DNA of 64,000 nt, taken from an uncultured Clostridia bacterium (GTDB lineage: Bacteria; Bacillota; Clostridia; TANB77; UBA1234). A program made the position numbers and the translations under genes. The DNA is taken from positions 37,867 to 101,866 of the forward strand of contig CAKPEV010000007.1 in the NCBI GenBank assembly GCA_934149405.1, read 5' to 3'. Below the pieces are notes generated by a model. That model had not been told where the DNA came from and made no database searches. It saw only the letters and a program-made list of their open reading frames with translations. Positions 35,519-44,707 of this stretch are shown here, piece by piece; positions within the stretch are counted from its first letter, which is position 1, and the number at the start of each line of letters is the position of its first letter.

Positions 35519-36370
35519 TTACTTTGAAAGTTTTCTTGCAACAATAAATCCAATCACAAAAGTTACAACACTTGCTAAAAGCATAAGTACAGGGATATTT
35601 AACTCAACTCCCCAAAGTATAGCAAAAGGAGATGTTACAACTAAAGCTATAATTCCCCACATTGTTGCATTTGGATACTTGTTTAATAATTTTTCGATAA
35701 GTTTAGATGTAATAACAATGCCAACTAGCACACCTATTCCAAAAGGTATTAAAATACCACAACAAGTAAGCATACCAGGAATATTAAATGCTGTTAAAGC
35801 TTTGATAAATGCTGTTATATTTGCCAAAATAACACTATAATATCCAAGCATCATCAAAATCATAGAACCACTAACACCTGGAACCACCATAGAAGCAGCA
35901 CCAACCACTCCCAAAACAAACATCAAAATGCAAGAGCCAAAACTAAAACTAACTTCTCTTACAGCTTCGCCATTACTTGCAATAAGAGTCGGCACAATAA
36001 TCACTAATGCAAATAATATAAAAGAAATTAAATGTGTGAATTTGAACTTTTCATTTTCAACACGTTTAACTATTGGTGGAAGTCCTCCTAAAATTAGGCC
36101 AACAAAAGCCATCAAGGTTGGAAGTTCATAATTCTTAAGTGAATACTCTATAACAAAAGACAAAATAACAATCCCAATAGCAACGCCAATAACATATGGA
36201 AGCAAAGTCTTTACACTGTTCTTAAAATCTTTTCTTACATTATTAACTGCAGAAATTATTTTTTCATAAACTCCCATCGAAAGAGCTATTGTTCCACCAC
36301 TAACTCCTGGAATAATATTTGCAATACCTATAAACACTCCTCTTAAAATCTCTTTTAAATAATTTAGCAT
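35519..36370 (-). CDS. popT: DUF368 membrane protein, probable polyprenyl-phosphate transporter
   Basis: 283 residues, eight or more membrane segments. The tandem signatures IPGVSGGTIALSMGVYE near the N-terminus and VPGVSGSMILMMLGYY in the middle are the inverted repeat hallmark of DUF368. Members (PopT) recycle undecaprenyl phosphate across the membrane for wall and surface polymers. Own terminator; normal length. Confidence 0.88.
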   Translation of the reverse strand: MLNYLKEILRGVFIGIANIIPGVSGGTIALSMGVYEKIISAVNNVRKDFKNSVKTLLPYVIGVAIGIVILSFVIEYSLKNYELPTLMAFVGLILGGLPPIVKRVENEKFKFTHLISFILFALVIIVPTLIASNGEAVREVSFSFGSCILMFVLGVVGAASMVVPGVSGSMILMMLGYYSVILANITAFIKALTAFNIPGMLTCCGILIPFGIGVLVGIVITSKLIEKLLNKYPNATMWGIIALVVTSPFAILWGVELNIPVLMLLASVVTFVIGFIVARKLSK

Positions 36371-36467
36371 CTTCTCTTCTCTCCTTTTAAATTTTTCGCT
36401 TCACAAAATATTTTACACTATATAGATTGCAAATAAAAGAGATTTTATGCTTATTTTTTATACTACA

Positions 36468-36764
36468 TTAAAAACAAAGATACGGAAGCCTTTCATCTTC
36501 TTTGCCTTCCTTTATTCCCCTTGAAATTATTCTTACATTACAATTTGGTGCCACTTTTTTCATCCAGTCAATAAGTTGTTCAAGTCCAAAATAAGGATAA
36601 CCCAAACTTTTTTTAAAGCGTAGTTCTATACATCCATCTTCATCTATTATTTCATCGTAAAAATATTTTTCTATAGCTTCACGATACACCTCGATATCAT
36701 CACCAAGAAAAGGTTCAAACTCAATCACATCTACACCATTATCAAAAAGTACATTTACTTTCAT
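36468..36764 (-). CDS. Small protein of unknown family, paralogue A
   Basis: 98 residues, acidic, starting MKVNVLFDNGVDVIEFEPFLGDD after AAAGGAG. YFGLEQLIDWMKKVAPNC and the end RLPYLCF are shared with the next gene. No membrane or signal segment. Function unknown. Tandem with its paralogue, but a terminator lies between them. Confidence 0.7.
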   Translation of the reverse strand: MKVNVLFDNGVDVIEFEPFLGDDIEVYREAIEKYFYDEIIDEDGCIELRFKKSLGYPYFGLEQLIDWMKKVAPNCNVRIISRGIKEGKEDERLPYLCF

Positions 36765-36832
36765 AACATTCTCTCCTTTACATTAAGTAAATTCTACTTG
36801 TTTTATGAAATCACAAATCATTTTAAAATATC

Positions 36833-36860
36833 AAAAGAGAACACATGCGTGTCCTCTTTT
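36833..36860 (-). terminator. Hairpin between the paralogous genes
   Basis: A 7 + 4 bp stem with one mismatch (aaaagag...ctctttt) and a 4-nt loop. Confidence 0.7.
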
Positions 36861-36878
36861 GTATAACGAAATATGCCA

Positions 36879-37175
36879 TCAAAAACATATATAAGGTAAA
36901 GACTTATCCTCTCTTCCGTGTGGAATGTTTTCTTCTACAATATTTATCCCACAGTTTGGCGCCACTTTTTCAAACCACATTATGATATGTTCCAAGCCAA
37001 AATATGAATAGTCAAAACACTTTTTTAATTGTATAACCAATTCTCCGTCTTCATCTTTAGACTCTTCGTAATAGTAATCTTCAATCGCTCTTTGATATTT
37101 TTCAATATCTTCACCCATAAATGGCTCAAATTCTATGACATTAACTCCATAATCAAAAGATACATTTACTCTCAA
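36879..37175 (-). CDS. Small protein of unknown family, paralogue B
   Basis: 98 residues from a TTG start. The TTG is preferred to the upstream GTG because it follows a GAGGTG site and makes the N-terminus (xRVNVSFDYGVNVIEFEPF) align with paralogue A. The two share about half their residues, including YFGLEHIIMWFEKVAPNC and SLPYICF. Function unknown. Confidence 0.7.
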   Translation of the reverse strand: MRVNVSFDYGVNVIEFEPFMGEDIEKYQRAIEDYYYEESKDEDGELVIQLKKCFDYSYFGLEHIIMWFEKVAPNCGINIVEENIPHGREDKSLPYICF

Positions 37176-37213
37176 TTGTTTACGCACCTCACTTCTAAAG
37201 TGTTTTCATACAT

Positions 37214-39175
37214 TTAGATCTCTGAAATTATCGGAATTATCATCGGATTTCTCTTTGTTTTTGAATATACAAAATCATGTAATGTATCTTTCACTCTTGT
37301 TTTTATTGTTGTCCAGTCTTTTATTCCTTCGCTCTCCATGTTAGAAATGTCCTTACATATTTGTCTCTTTATTGAATCCATCAAGTCTTCTGATTCTCTA
37401 ACATAAACAAATCCTCTTGAAATTATATCTGGTCCCGCAAGTATTTGGCCTGTTTTGCCATCCATTGCTATAACTACAATTATTAAACCATCTTGAGACA
37501 AGTGTTGTCTATCTTTTAAAACTATATTTCCAACATCTCCAACACCAAGTCCATCTACTAATAGTTGACCAGCTGGAACTGTTGAACCAAGTTTGCACAT
37601 GTTTTTATCTAATTCTAAAACTCTACCATTTGTAAGCATCATTATGTTTTCTTCAGGTATGCCAATCTTCATAGCTGTTTCTGCATGTGCTTTTAAATGT
37701 CTATATTCTCCATGAACTGGTATAAAATATTTTGGTTTTACCAATGAAAGCATCAATTTTTGCTCTTCTTGGCACGCATGTCCAGAAACATGGACATCTG
37801 CAAGAGAGTGATAAATTACATCTGCACCAATTTTGAACAAATCATCAATTACATTTGATACTAGTTTTTCATTTCCTGGTATTGGTGTTGCAGAAATTAT
37901 AACTAAATCATCACGAGTTATAACTACTTTTCTATGTGTACCAGAAGCCATTCTAGAAAGTCCTGACATTGTCTCGCCTTGGCTACCAGTTGTTATTAAG
38001 ACTAGTCTTTCTGGAATGTAGTCATCTATATCATCTATGTCTATCAAAACTCCATCTGGTATATTTAAATATCCAAGTTCGATTGCTACATTCATTACAT
38101 TCTCCATGCTTCTTCCACAAATAGCTACTTTTCTATTTGTCTTTACTGCCGAATTAACAATCTGTTGCACTCTGTGTACATTTGAAGCAAATGTAGCAAC
38201 TATTATTCTCTTTGTGCAACCTGTAAATATATTATCAAATACTTTACCAACTGTTTTTTCAGACATTGTGTATCCTTCTCTTTCAGCATTTGTACTATCT
38301 GACATAAGAGCTAGAACACCTTGATTTCCAATCTCGGCAATTCTTGATAAATCTATTGGTTTGCCATCGATTGGTGTGTAGTCTATTTTAAAGTCACCTG
38401 TATGGAATATTACTCCGACTGGTGTTGTTATTGCAAGTGCAACTGAATCTGCAATACTGTGTGTTGAACGTATAAATTCTATTTTGAAGCAACCTATTGT
38501 AATAACATCGCCTGCTTTTACGCATTTTAAAGATGTGCTTCTTACTAGTTTATGTTCTTCTAATTTATTTTTTATTAAGCCAAGTGTTAATCTTGTTCCA
38601 TAAACAGGAACATTAAGCTCTTTTAATACATATGGTATTGCACCAATATGGTCCTCGTGACCATGCGTTATTACCATAGCTTTAAATTTTTCTCTATTCT
38701 TTGTAAGATATGAAAAGTCTGGTATAACTAGATCTACGCCTAACATATCATCTTCTGGAAAAGCGACACCGCAATCGACTATAATCATTTCATTACCATA
38801 TTCGAACACTGTCATGTTCTTTCCTACTTCTTCAAGTCCTCCTAGTGGAATTATTTTAAGTCTATCTCTTGCGACTTTGATATTTTTCTTTTCATTAACT
38901 GGCTTTGGTATACTAACAACTGCACGTTCATCATTTTTCCTAATTTCAGCTTTAACATTTTTTCTTACATAGTTTCTTCTTATGTTTTTTCTCTTAACTT
39001 CTGCATCTTTTTTAGGTTCATTTTCAACCTCTATATTTTGTTTTATAACTTCCTTTGGTTTTGTTTCTAACTTTGTATTTTCGTTTTTGTTATTTTGTTT
39101 TCCGTTTGTTTTTCTACCCCTATAATAATTTCTCTTCTTTTTAATATTTTCGTTTGTTTTTATATCTTCTGTCAA
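37214..39175 (-). CDS. rnj: Ribonuclease J with an extended basic N-terminus
   Basis: 653 residues. Metallo-beta-lactamase/beta-CASP core from about residue 105 (LKIIPLGGLEEVGKNM), with HGHEDH, GDFKID, SDSTNAE, HVSGHA and the C-terminal domain. RNase J is a 5'-3' exo- and endonuclease for mRNA and 16S rRNA maturation. Relatives usually begin near the LKIIPLGG motif; here about 104 extra residues rich in K, N, R and E precede it and are probably disordered and RNA-binding. Confidence 0.95.
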   Translation of the reverse strand: MTEDIKTNENIKKKRNYYRGRKTNGKQNNKNENTKLETKPKEVIKQNIEVENEPKKDAEVKRKNIRRNYVRKNVKAEIRKNDERAVVSIPKPVNEKKNIKVARDRLKIIPLGGLEEVGKNMTVFEYGNEMIIVDCGVAFPEDDMLGVDLVIPDFSYLTKNREKFKAMVITHGHEDHIGAIPYVLKELNVPVYGTRLTLGLIKNKLEEHKLVRSTSLKCVKAGDVITIGCFKIEFIRSTHSIADSVALAITTPVGVIFHTGDFKIDYTPIDGKPIDLSRIAEIGNQGVLALMSDSTNAEREGYTMSEKTVGKVFDNIFTGCTKRIIVATFASNVHRVQQIVNSAVKTNRKVAICGRSMENVMNVAIELGYLNIPDGVLIDIDDIDDYIPERLVLITTGSQGETMSGLSRMASGTHRKVVITRDDLVIISATPIPGNEKLVSNVIDDLFKIGADVIYHSLADVHVSGHACQEEQKLMLSLVKPKYFIPVHGEYRHLKAHAETAMKIGIPEENIMMLTNGRVLELDKNMCKLGSTVPAGQLLVDGLGVGDVGNIVLKDRQHLSQDGLIIVVIAMDGKTGQILAGPDIISRGFVYVRESEDLMDSIKRQICKDISNMESEGIKDWTTIKTRVKDTLHDFVYSKTKRNPMIIPIISEI

Positions 39176-39192
39176 AAAAATTCTCCTTTCTA

Positions 39193-40206
39193 TTATTTTA
39201 GTCTTTCATATTTCATGCTAGGATTCTTTTCCATCTTTTCAAGCCAATAATATAAATCACAATCTACTGCCTTATTGCCACCGCGAGCACGTACCCTTGG
39301 AAGACTAAGTAGATTTAGTTTTTCACTATTAGGACTTGGTGCTGGATTTGCACCTACCAATAAAATTATTTTGTTTTCATATGTCTTTCCATCATATGAA
39401 CCTTTTGCTATGTATTCTTTATGCTCTTTTGAGCTTATTCCAAAAGGTAATGCAAGAGACGTTATTTCATAGCCATCTAAAACACTACTTACTAAATTAT
39501 TAACAGTTCCAACCTCTTTTTGAATCGTTTCAACTGAGGCTTTGCTGAAATTAACATGTGTATTAGTATGATTACCAATTTCAAAACCTTTATTTATTAA
39601 ATAAGAAAGTTTTTCTTTATTAGTTCCTAATGAACCAAAAAATCCCGTTCCGTTAATAAAAAATGTTCCGTTCAACCCAAAATCAGGATGCTCTGAATAA
39701 AATTTTTCCATAACTCCAACCGCAGAGTTTGGATTTACAACTAAATCTCCGCTATCGTTTTTAATGAAATTAAACTGACCAGCAGAACCATCATCAAAAG
39801 TAAATACAATTGGTGTAGTTCCAACAGGCACTTTAATATTATTGTTTAAATAATCATTAAGTGATATTGAACGATAACCGTGCTCATAAAGATATTCTAA
39901 ATCTTTATAAAAATTTTCATAAGATCTTGTCCATTCATCTTTCTCTTCTTTTCCGAACTTATGATACATCGCTATTATAATTTTTCCCGATTCGTTATAT
40001 TCATAAATTTCTGGTTCTTTTGATTCCTCTGCAACTTCACCAGAAATAATATTTTCTATTGATTCACCAGAAAGTATTGGATTATCAGCATGTTCTCCAC
40101 TTTCTATAGGATTTATTTCATCAATAGTTTTGATTCCGTTCTTGCAACCAACAAAAAACATTGTAGCACATATAACAAAAATTGTCAATATAATAGTTTT
40201 TTTCAT
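39193..40206 (-). CDS. Polysaccharide deacetylase lipoprotein
   Basis: 337 residues from the ATG after GGAGGGG. A lipobox (FFVGC) at about residue 21 marks a lipoprotein. After a disordered acidic linker, the NodB domain shows VFTFDDG and, at GNHTNTH, the metal histidines. Members remove acetyl groups from N-acetylglucosamine polymers. The sequence is distant from PgdA; the substrate is not clear. Confidence 0.85.
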   Translation of the reverse strand: MKKTIILTIFVICATMFFVGCKNGIKTIDEINPIESGEHADNPILSGESIENIISGEVAEESKEPEIYEYNESGKIIIAMYHKFGKEEKDEWTRSYENFYKDLEYLYEHGYRSISLNDYLNNNIKVPVGTTPIVFTFDDGSAGQFNFIKNDSGDLVVNPNSAVGVMEKFYSEHPDFGLNGTFFINGTGFFGSLGTNKEKLSYLINKGFEIGNHTNTHVNFSKASVETIQKEVGTVNNLVSSVLDGYEITSLALPFGISSKEHKEYIAKGSYDGKTYENKIILLVGANPAPSPNSEKLNLLSLPRVRARGGNKAVDCDLYYWLEKMEKNPSMKYERLK

Positions 40207-40282
40207 AATACACACCCCTCCATAAGATAAATTTTAACACTATTTAAAAATTTTTTATATACATATATTACAAAACTCCCAA

Positions 40283-40310
40283 AAATGCGTGGAAATTTTT
40301 CCACGCATTT
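40283..40310 (-). terminator. Terminator of the 112-residue gene
   Basis: A perfect 13-bp stem (aaatgcgtggaaa/tttccacgcattt) with a 2-nt loop and T-run on the minus strand. Confidence 0.85.
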
Positions 40311-40313
40311 CTT

Positions 40314-40652
40314 CTAAATGCCACATTCAGCGGCTACTTTTTTCATAATTCCACTTAAGTTATCGACCTCTCCTAAATCATCCAAATAGAATTCTTTTGT
40401 TTCAAGAGAAGTCCTTAAGCTATCTAACAATCTTGGTGTCCAAACTTTGCCTGATGTGTATTTTTTCACAACCTTTGTCACATCAAAAGCATAAGAAAGC
40501 CCATAGACATCTGATACCACTAGATATAACGTATCTCGTTCTATTCGCTCTGGAATTGTTTGGTATGCATTAGCATACAAGTGCTTTTTACCATTTTCAT
40601 ACGCCTTCGTTGGTCTTTCACGCCTAAGCTCTGAGAATTCAACTCGTGTCAT
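40314..40652 (-). CDS. Protein of 112 residues, unknown
   Basis: Charged and cytosolic, beginning MTRVEFSELRRERPTKAY after AAAGGAG. Arg-rich start, then VSDVYGLSYAFDVTKVVKKYTSGKVWTPRLLDSL. No family recognised. Monocistronic with a good terminator. It uses CGT and CGC arginine codons more than the neighbouring core genes do. Confidence 0.7.
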   Translation of the reverse strand: MTRVEFSELRRERPTKAYENGKKHLYANAYQTIPERIERDTLYLVVSDVYGLSYAFDVTKVVKKYTSGKVWTPRLLDSLRTSLETKEFYLDDLGEVDNLSGIMKKVAAECGI

Positions 40653-40748
40653 ACTAAAAAGCTCCTTTACAGTAAATATTTAGTTTCGTCTGCTTTTCTA
40701 TAGTATCACATTAATCATAAAATGTGAATACATTTTTTATTATATAAG

Positions 40749-40779
40749 AAAAATAGAGCCTTTATAGGGCTCTATTTTT
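40749..40779. terminator. Terminator after the zincin-like gene
   Basis: A perfect 12-bp stem (aaaaatagagcc/ggctctattttt) with a 7-nt loop, usable on both strands. Confidence 0.85.
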
Positions 40780-40781
40780 GT

Positions 40782-41651
40782 CTAATTTCGTTTGTGACGA
40801 TTCAAAAAATACCGCTGCTCATTTAAGTAACTTTTCATGTTTGTAGTGTTACTTAAAATAGCATAATAGTCCAACATCTCAATGGTACTTCTCATTGCAC
40901 TGATAAGTTCATTTTCGACTTTTGGGCTTCTATTGCCCCAATGCACTCCAACATACTCAACACAAGAGCAAAAAACATCAAATGGAGTCATTGATACAGC
41001 ATCATTCCATTCATCCTTCAATCGATACTTTTGAGAAGAATAATAATTTTCAAGCTTTTTATTAAAATCTTTCTTAAAAGCATTAATGTCAGAAGAAAGA
41101 TACATGTTATTCACAAATTTTTTTCCAAGTATATTCGAAATTTGTCTTGCAACATGAGTTGGGAAAACATATGCAATTTCAACTCGTTTTCCATATACTT
41201 GCTCTGCCAAAAAATTTGTAAATCCTTCATCCATCATTCTTCCAAATAAATAATTACTTTGAATATAAGTGAATCCTCTTCCTTTGCCATCTTTCATCAT
41301 TAAAACGACATGATGGCACAACTCATGAATGAACAAAAACTCTTCATCATCGCTCATATCAATAGTTAAATTGGCTATAACAGTATGTGTCTCTGTATCA
41401 TATGCGGCATATGGAAGTTTCTTTTGTACTGTGCATTTTTCAAACGCTGCCACTCTCGGTAATGGTATCTTCTTCTTCAAGCCAAATGTATTCTTTACCT
41501 TTGAAAGTAATCTTACAATATCTCCTTTAATATATTTGTCCTCAACATATACATACCGTTCTCGTTCGCTAGTAATCTGCTTTTTCTTATAAGCCATACA
41601 ACTTGGTCTAAAAAACTGCGGCATCTGTAAAGTTTTTGTACTTTCCTTCAT
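40782..41651 (-). CDS. Putative zincin-like metalloprotease, cytosolic
   Basis: 289 residues. The sequence EEFLFIHELCHHVV at about residue 108-121 contains HExxH plus a following H, the zinc-binding signature of zincins, and an acidic residue downstream (MMDEGFTN) could be the third ligand. No signal peptide. No known family is recalled, and the start has ATG after AGGAG. Two arginines are encoded by CGG (41556-41558 and 40812-40814), which I did not see in conserved core genes. Probably an accessory gene. Confidence 0.65.
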   Translation of the reverse strand: MKESTKTLQMPQFFRPSCMAYKKKQITSERERYVYVEDKYIKGDIVRLLSKVKNTFGLKKKIPLPRVAAFEKCTVQKKLPYAAYDTETHTVIANLTIDMSDDEEFLFIHELCHHVVLMMKDGKGRGFTYIQSNYLFGRMMDEGFTNFLAEQVYGKRVEIAYVFPTHVARQISNILGKKFVNNMYLSSDINAFKKDFNKKLENYYSSQKYRLKDEWNDAVSMTPFDVFCSCVEYVGVHWGNRSPKVENELISAMRSTIEMLDYYAILSNTTNMKSYLNEQRYFLNRHKRN

Positions 41652-41743
41652 AGCATTTCTCCTTTTAATAAAAAAAAGATTTATAAATTTTAAAACCTCA
41701 AGGCAATACTACAACTTTTATATAGTTATGTCAAGCACGCATA

Positions 41744-42157
41744 TTATTTTACAATTAGATATGTCGTAGAGTTTTCTATTTCGTTCCAGTATGTATCCAT
41801 GTTTTCAACCGTCATAAAATCATCAATCGTTAGTAATAATTTTTTGTCATTTGCTTTAGCATCTGGGTATAATCCCTTTTGAACATTATACTGTTCTTCG
41901 GTAGCAAAATATCTTTTTAGTACTACTTTTCCCGTTTTCCAGTTCTTCACATAATATAGCGAGATATCATCTGGTCCCATGTAATAATATGTTAAGTTTT
42001 TTCCAAATTCGCTCTTTTCAAGACCAGCATCCTGCATACAAGCTGCTAACGATAATACATTTGTTTCTTCTTCCGTAGTTTCCGTTGTACAACCAGTTAA
42101 AGTAATCATACCAATTATCGCTATAACCAAAGTTAATATTTTTAACACTTTTCTCAT
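41744..42157 (-). CDS. Small lipoprotein, unknown
   Basis: 137 residues from the ATG after GAGGTG. The lipobox LTGC at about residue 20-23 shows a lipoprotein. The mature part (about 115 residues) starts with a Glu/Thr-rich spacer and contains YYYMGPDDISLYYVKNWKTGK. Function unknown. Confidence 0.7.
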   Translation of the reverse strand: MRKVLKILTLVIAIIGMITLTGCTTETTEEETNVLSLAACMQDAGLEKSEFGKNLTYYYMGPDDISLYYVKNWKTGKVVLKRYFATEEQYNVQKGLYPDAKANDKKLLLTIDDFMTVENMDTYWNEIENSTTYLIVK

Positions 42158-42235
42158 ATTTTTCACCTCTCTATTTTTATTATACATATAACTTTCACTC
42201 TATTCAATTATCATTGATATTTTTTCAAAAAAGTG

Positions 42236-42264
42236 TTGACTTATTATAAAATCTATTGTAATAT
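42236..42264 (+). promoter_or_regulatory. Promoter of the tRNA genes
   Basis: TTGACT and TAATAT are 17 bp apart, 25 bp before tRNA-Gly. Confidence 0.6.
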
Positions 42265-42289
42265 AATAATTGCTTAAAGAAAGCGTCAT

Positions 42290-42365
42290 GCGGGAGTAGC
42301 TCAGTTGATAGAGCGTCGCCTTGCCAAGGCGAAGGTCGCGGGTTTGAGCCCCGTTTCCCGCTCCA
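42290..42365 (+). tRNA. tRNA-Gly (anticodon GCC)
   Basis: All arms fold: 7-bp acceptor (gcgggag/ttcccgc), anticodon loop ttGCCaa, T arm and encoded CCA. The T loop reads tttgagc, which departs from the usual TTC at its start. Confidence 0.95.
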
Positions 42366-42430
42366 ATTTTTTTATACAAATGACCAATTTAAGGTCATTT
42401 ATTTTTTAATATTGCATATATTATAGTATC

Positions 42431-42504
42431 GGCGCCATAGCCAAGTGGTAAGGCACGGCTCTGCAAAAGCCTGATCATCAGTTCAAATCTGATTGGCGCC
42501 TCCA
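42431..42504 (+). tRNA. tRNA-Cys (anticodon GCA)
   Basis: A complete cloverleaf with acceptor ggcgcca/tggcgcc, loop ctGCAaa and encoded CCA. It is 65 bp downstream of tRNA-Gly and probably on the same transcript. Confidence 0.95.
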
Positions 42505-42531
42505 AAAAGACCAGTTTTTAGCTGGTCTTTT
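42505..42531 (+). terminator. Terminator of the tRNA unit
   Basis: A perfect 10-bp stem (aaaagaccag/ctggtctttt) with a 7-nt loop and T-run right after the CCA of tRNA-Cys. Confidence 0.85.
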
Positions 42532-42537
42532 GTTTTA

Positions 42538-42795
42538 TGGCTCTTTGTCAATGGTTTGGGTGGAGTGAGTAACCTGAAAATTGCTCTGCACCAGCTTTTT
42601 TGCACTTTCCAAATTGCACCTAAAAAACATCTTAAAATAGTCGCTTTTTAGTATATCTAATGTTAACTTGAAAATTTAGGTTCTATATTTCAGCCTTGTT
42701 GTACACCAAAACTAAAATATAGAACCGTTATGAAAAACATATATTTTTGTGATGTGTATCAGTAAAAATACGCAAAGAAATACATTAAAATCACA
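42538..42795. other. Gene-free stretch, possible insertion-sequence relic
   Basis: The start ggctctttgtcaatggtt resembles, from memory, ends of ISL3-type elements. A perfect 12-bp hairpin stem (42679-42690 with 42715-42726) lies inside. No reading frame remains. The assignment is weak. Confidence 0.3.
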
Positions 42796-43215
42796 TCATC
42801 TCTTGCTTTTAAACACAAAAATTTTACTTAATACATAATTAATAATGATAACAAACACTGATACTATAGCTTTTGCCAACATTCCATCCATTTTTACTAA
42901 TTCATTTAATATCCAAAATGAAACTATTTCAAATAATGCAGATGCGATTCTACTTCCAACAAACTTTGCAAATTCTGCAAATATATTTTTTTCCTTGCTC
43001 TTAAAGACAAATTTCCTATTAGTTAAGTATGCAAATAATATTGCTAGTATTATAGATATCGTATTTAAAATGCTTTCATTCACATTAAAAAAAACTTTTC
43101 TTAATATGTAAAAACTTCCAAAAGATACTATCGTTGTTAATACTCCGAAAATACCATACACAACTAGCTCTCTTAATTTCTCTTTATCTTTTAATATGTC
43201 TAATAATTTTTTCAT
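42796..43215 (-). CDS. GtrA family membrane protein
   Basis: 139 residues, four membrane segments. The N-terminal LRELVVYGIFGVLTTIVSFGSFYILRK, the central LAYLTNRKFVFKS and the end INYVLSKIFVFK are GtrA motifs. GtrA proteins are thought to flip or help transfer undecaprenyl-linked sugars for wall teichoic acid or polysaccharide decoration. No glycosyltransferase gene is next to it. Confidence 0.85.
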   Translation of the reverse strand: MKKLLDILKDKEKLRELVVYGIFGVLTTIVSFGSFYILRKVFFNVNESILNTISIILAILFAYLTNRKFVFKSKEKNIFAEFAKFVGSRIASALFEIVSFWILNELVKMDGMLAKAIVSVFVIIINYVLSKIFVFKSKR

Positions 43216-43342
43216 AAAATTTATCTCCTTGTTTCAGTATACAAATAACAGTATACCAAACAAGGAGATTTTTTCAAAGTTTATTTACAGATTTTTATGA
43301 TTATGATATTCTAAGTTATATTAATTAAGTGAGGTGACTTTT

Positions 43343-43480
43343 TTGGAGAAAAAAATCATGATAGTCATAGGTTCTATAGCTGTAGTATTTTTATTAGGAG
43401 TTGTAACTCAAGGCAAAAGCTGGCCTTTTATAGTAGCAGGTGCTCTTGCATACGCTGTTTATAAAAACAATAGATATTAA
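43343..43480 (+). CDS. Small membrane protein of 45 residues
   Basis: It starts at TTG, 6 nt after GAGGTGA: LEKKIMIVIGSIAVVFL... Two hydrophobic stretches (about 5-20 and 26-38) are joined by a short GKSW turn, and the end is KNNRY. Terminated by the hairpin at 43481-43501. Family not recognised. Confidence 0.55.
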   Translation: MEKKIMIVIGSIAVVFLLGVVTQGKSWPFIVAGALAYAVYKNNRY

Positions 43481-43501
43481 TAGATGAATCTCATTCATCT
43501 A
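43481..43501. terminator. Bidirectional terminator
   Basis: A perfect 9-bp stem (tagatgaat/attcatcta) with a 3-nt loop and Ts. It overlaps the pilT stop codon. Confidence 0.75.
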
Positions 43502-44584
43502 TTTTTCTAATTGTCTTATTGTCCTTGTAAGCAAAGGATATTTCGTTTCATCAATTTGTTTTTCTGCTTGAATCAAAGTTATTTTTCCTTTTATAACTGC
43601 ATTTGCCAACGAATTCATCAAGCTTAAATTTCCTCTATCCATCCTACTTTGCATTGCATCCTCGATTTCAGTTGTACTGAATTTTTCTTTTCTTATCAAT
43701 GATCCAATTACTTCATCAACTATCATTATTTCAGGTATCATTACCAATTCATCTGACATACCTTTTATTAAACGTTGCGCAACAACAGCTTTCAAAATTG
43801 AAGACAATATATATTTAATAGATAGTTGATCTGGAACATCATAAAAACTAAGTATTCTATCTATTGTTTCTGCACATGAACGTGTATGCATTGTTCCAAT
43901 TACCAAATGTCCAGACTCTGCCATTTCTATTGTCGCTTCCATCGTATCCTTGTCTCTTATCTCTCCTACAACTAATATATCACAGTCTTCTCTTAAAGCA
44001 TTCGTAACGCCATCACTAAACTTCAAACAATCCTTTCCAACACCAACTTCTTTTTGGACCACCAAAGATTTTTTAGAAGTATGCATATACTCAATTGGAC
44101 TCTCCAATATCAATATTTTTTTATTTTCTGTTTTATTTATCTCATTAACTAAAGCATTTAAAGTTGTTGACTTTCCACTATTTGATTTTCCTGTAACTAA
44201 GATTAATCCTTGTGGTAATGTTGCGATTCTCTTAAGTATGCTTGGGAGTTTTAGCTCATCAAATTCCGGCAATGTATTTTTTATTATTCTTATCGTAAAT
44301 ATATATGAATCTAATGAACTAGAGATATTTACTCTCAATCTGTTTCCATTGTACTCAAAATTTATATCTAATTTTCTTTCTCTTTTATAATTTTCAATTA
44401 ATCTCTCATCTTCTCCTGTAAAATATCTAAATGCATATTCAATATCAAATTGCGATAACGCATCTGCGTTTTCAACAGGTACCAATTCTTTATTTATTCT
44501 AAGCATTGGTAAGTTGCCTTTTATTAAATGAATGTCTGACGCTCCTCTATTTATACCTTCATCCAGTATTCTTTCTATATCCAC
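43499..44584 (-). CDS. pilT: PilT-like type IV pilus retraction ATPase
   Basis: 361 residues, usual length. Walker A is GKSNSGKST, Walker B LVVGEIRD, with the His box TMHTRSCAETIDRIL and the N-terminal GASDIHL. The Asp box reads ESPIEY where most have EDPIEY. PilT powers retraction of type IV pili. No other pilus genes are adjacent, so the machine must be elsewhere or absent. Confidence 0.9.
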   Translation of the reverse strand: MDIERILDEGINRGASDIHLIKGNLPMLRINKELVPVENADALSQFDIEYAFRYFTGEDERLIENYKRERKLDINFEYNGNRLRVNISSSLDSYIFTIRIIKNTLPEFDELKLPSILKRIATLPQGLILVTGKSNSGKSTTLNALVNEINKTENKKILILESPIEYMHTSKKSLVVQKEVGVGKDCLKFSDGVTNALREDCDILVVGEIRDKDTMEATIEMAESGHLVIGTMHTRSCAETIDRILSFYDVPDQLSIKYILSSILKAVVAQRLIKGMSDELVMIPEIMIVDEVIGSLIRKEKFSTTEIEDAMQSRMDRGNLSLMNSLANAVIKGKITLIQAEKQIDETKYPLLTRTIRQLEK

Positions 44585-44655
44585 AAAAATTCCTCCTCTT
44601 TTGTCTTCATGTCATATATTCATATTACATTATTTTTACATATATATCAAGATGT

Positions 44656-44684
44656 TTGACTTCATTATAATTTAATGCTAAATT
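44656..44684 (+). promoter_or_regulatory. Promoter of the degenerate ABC exporter gene
   Basis: TTGACT and TAAATT are 17 bp apart, about 25 bp before the start. Confidence 0.5.
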
Positions 44685-44707
44685 ATTTTTATAGGGAGGT
44701 TAATTAT

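Noticed and set aside
42290..42504. Integrated element at the tRNA pair
   Set aside because: No integrase, no direct repeat of a tRNA end and intact tRNAs; only a weak insertion-sequence-like motif follows.
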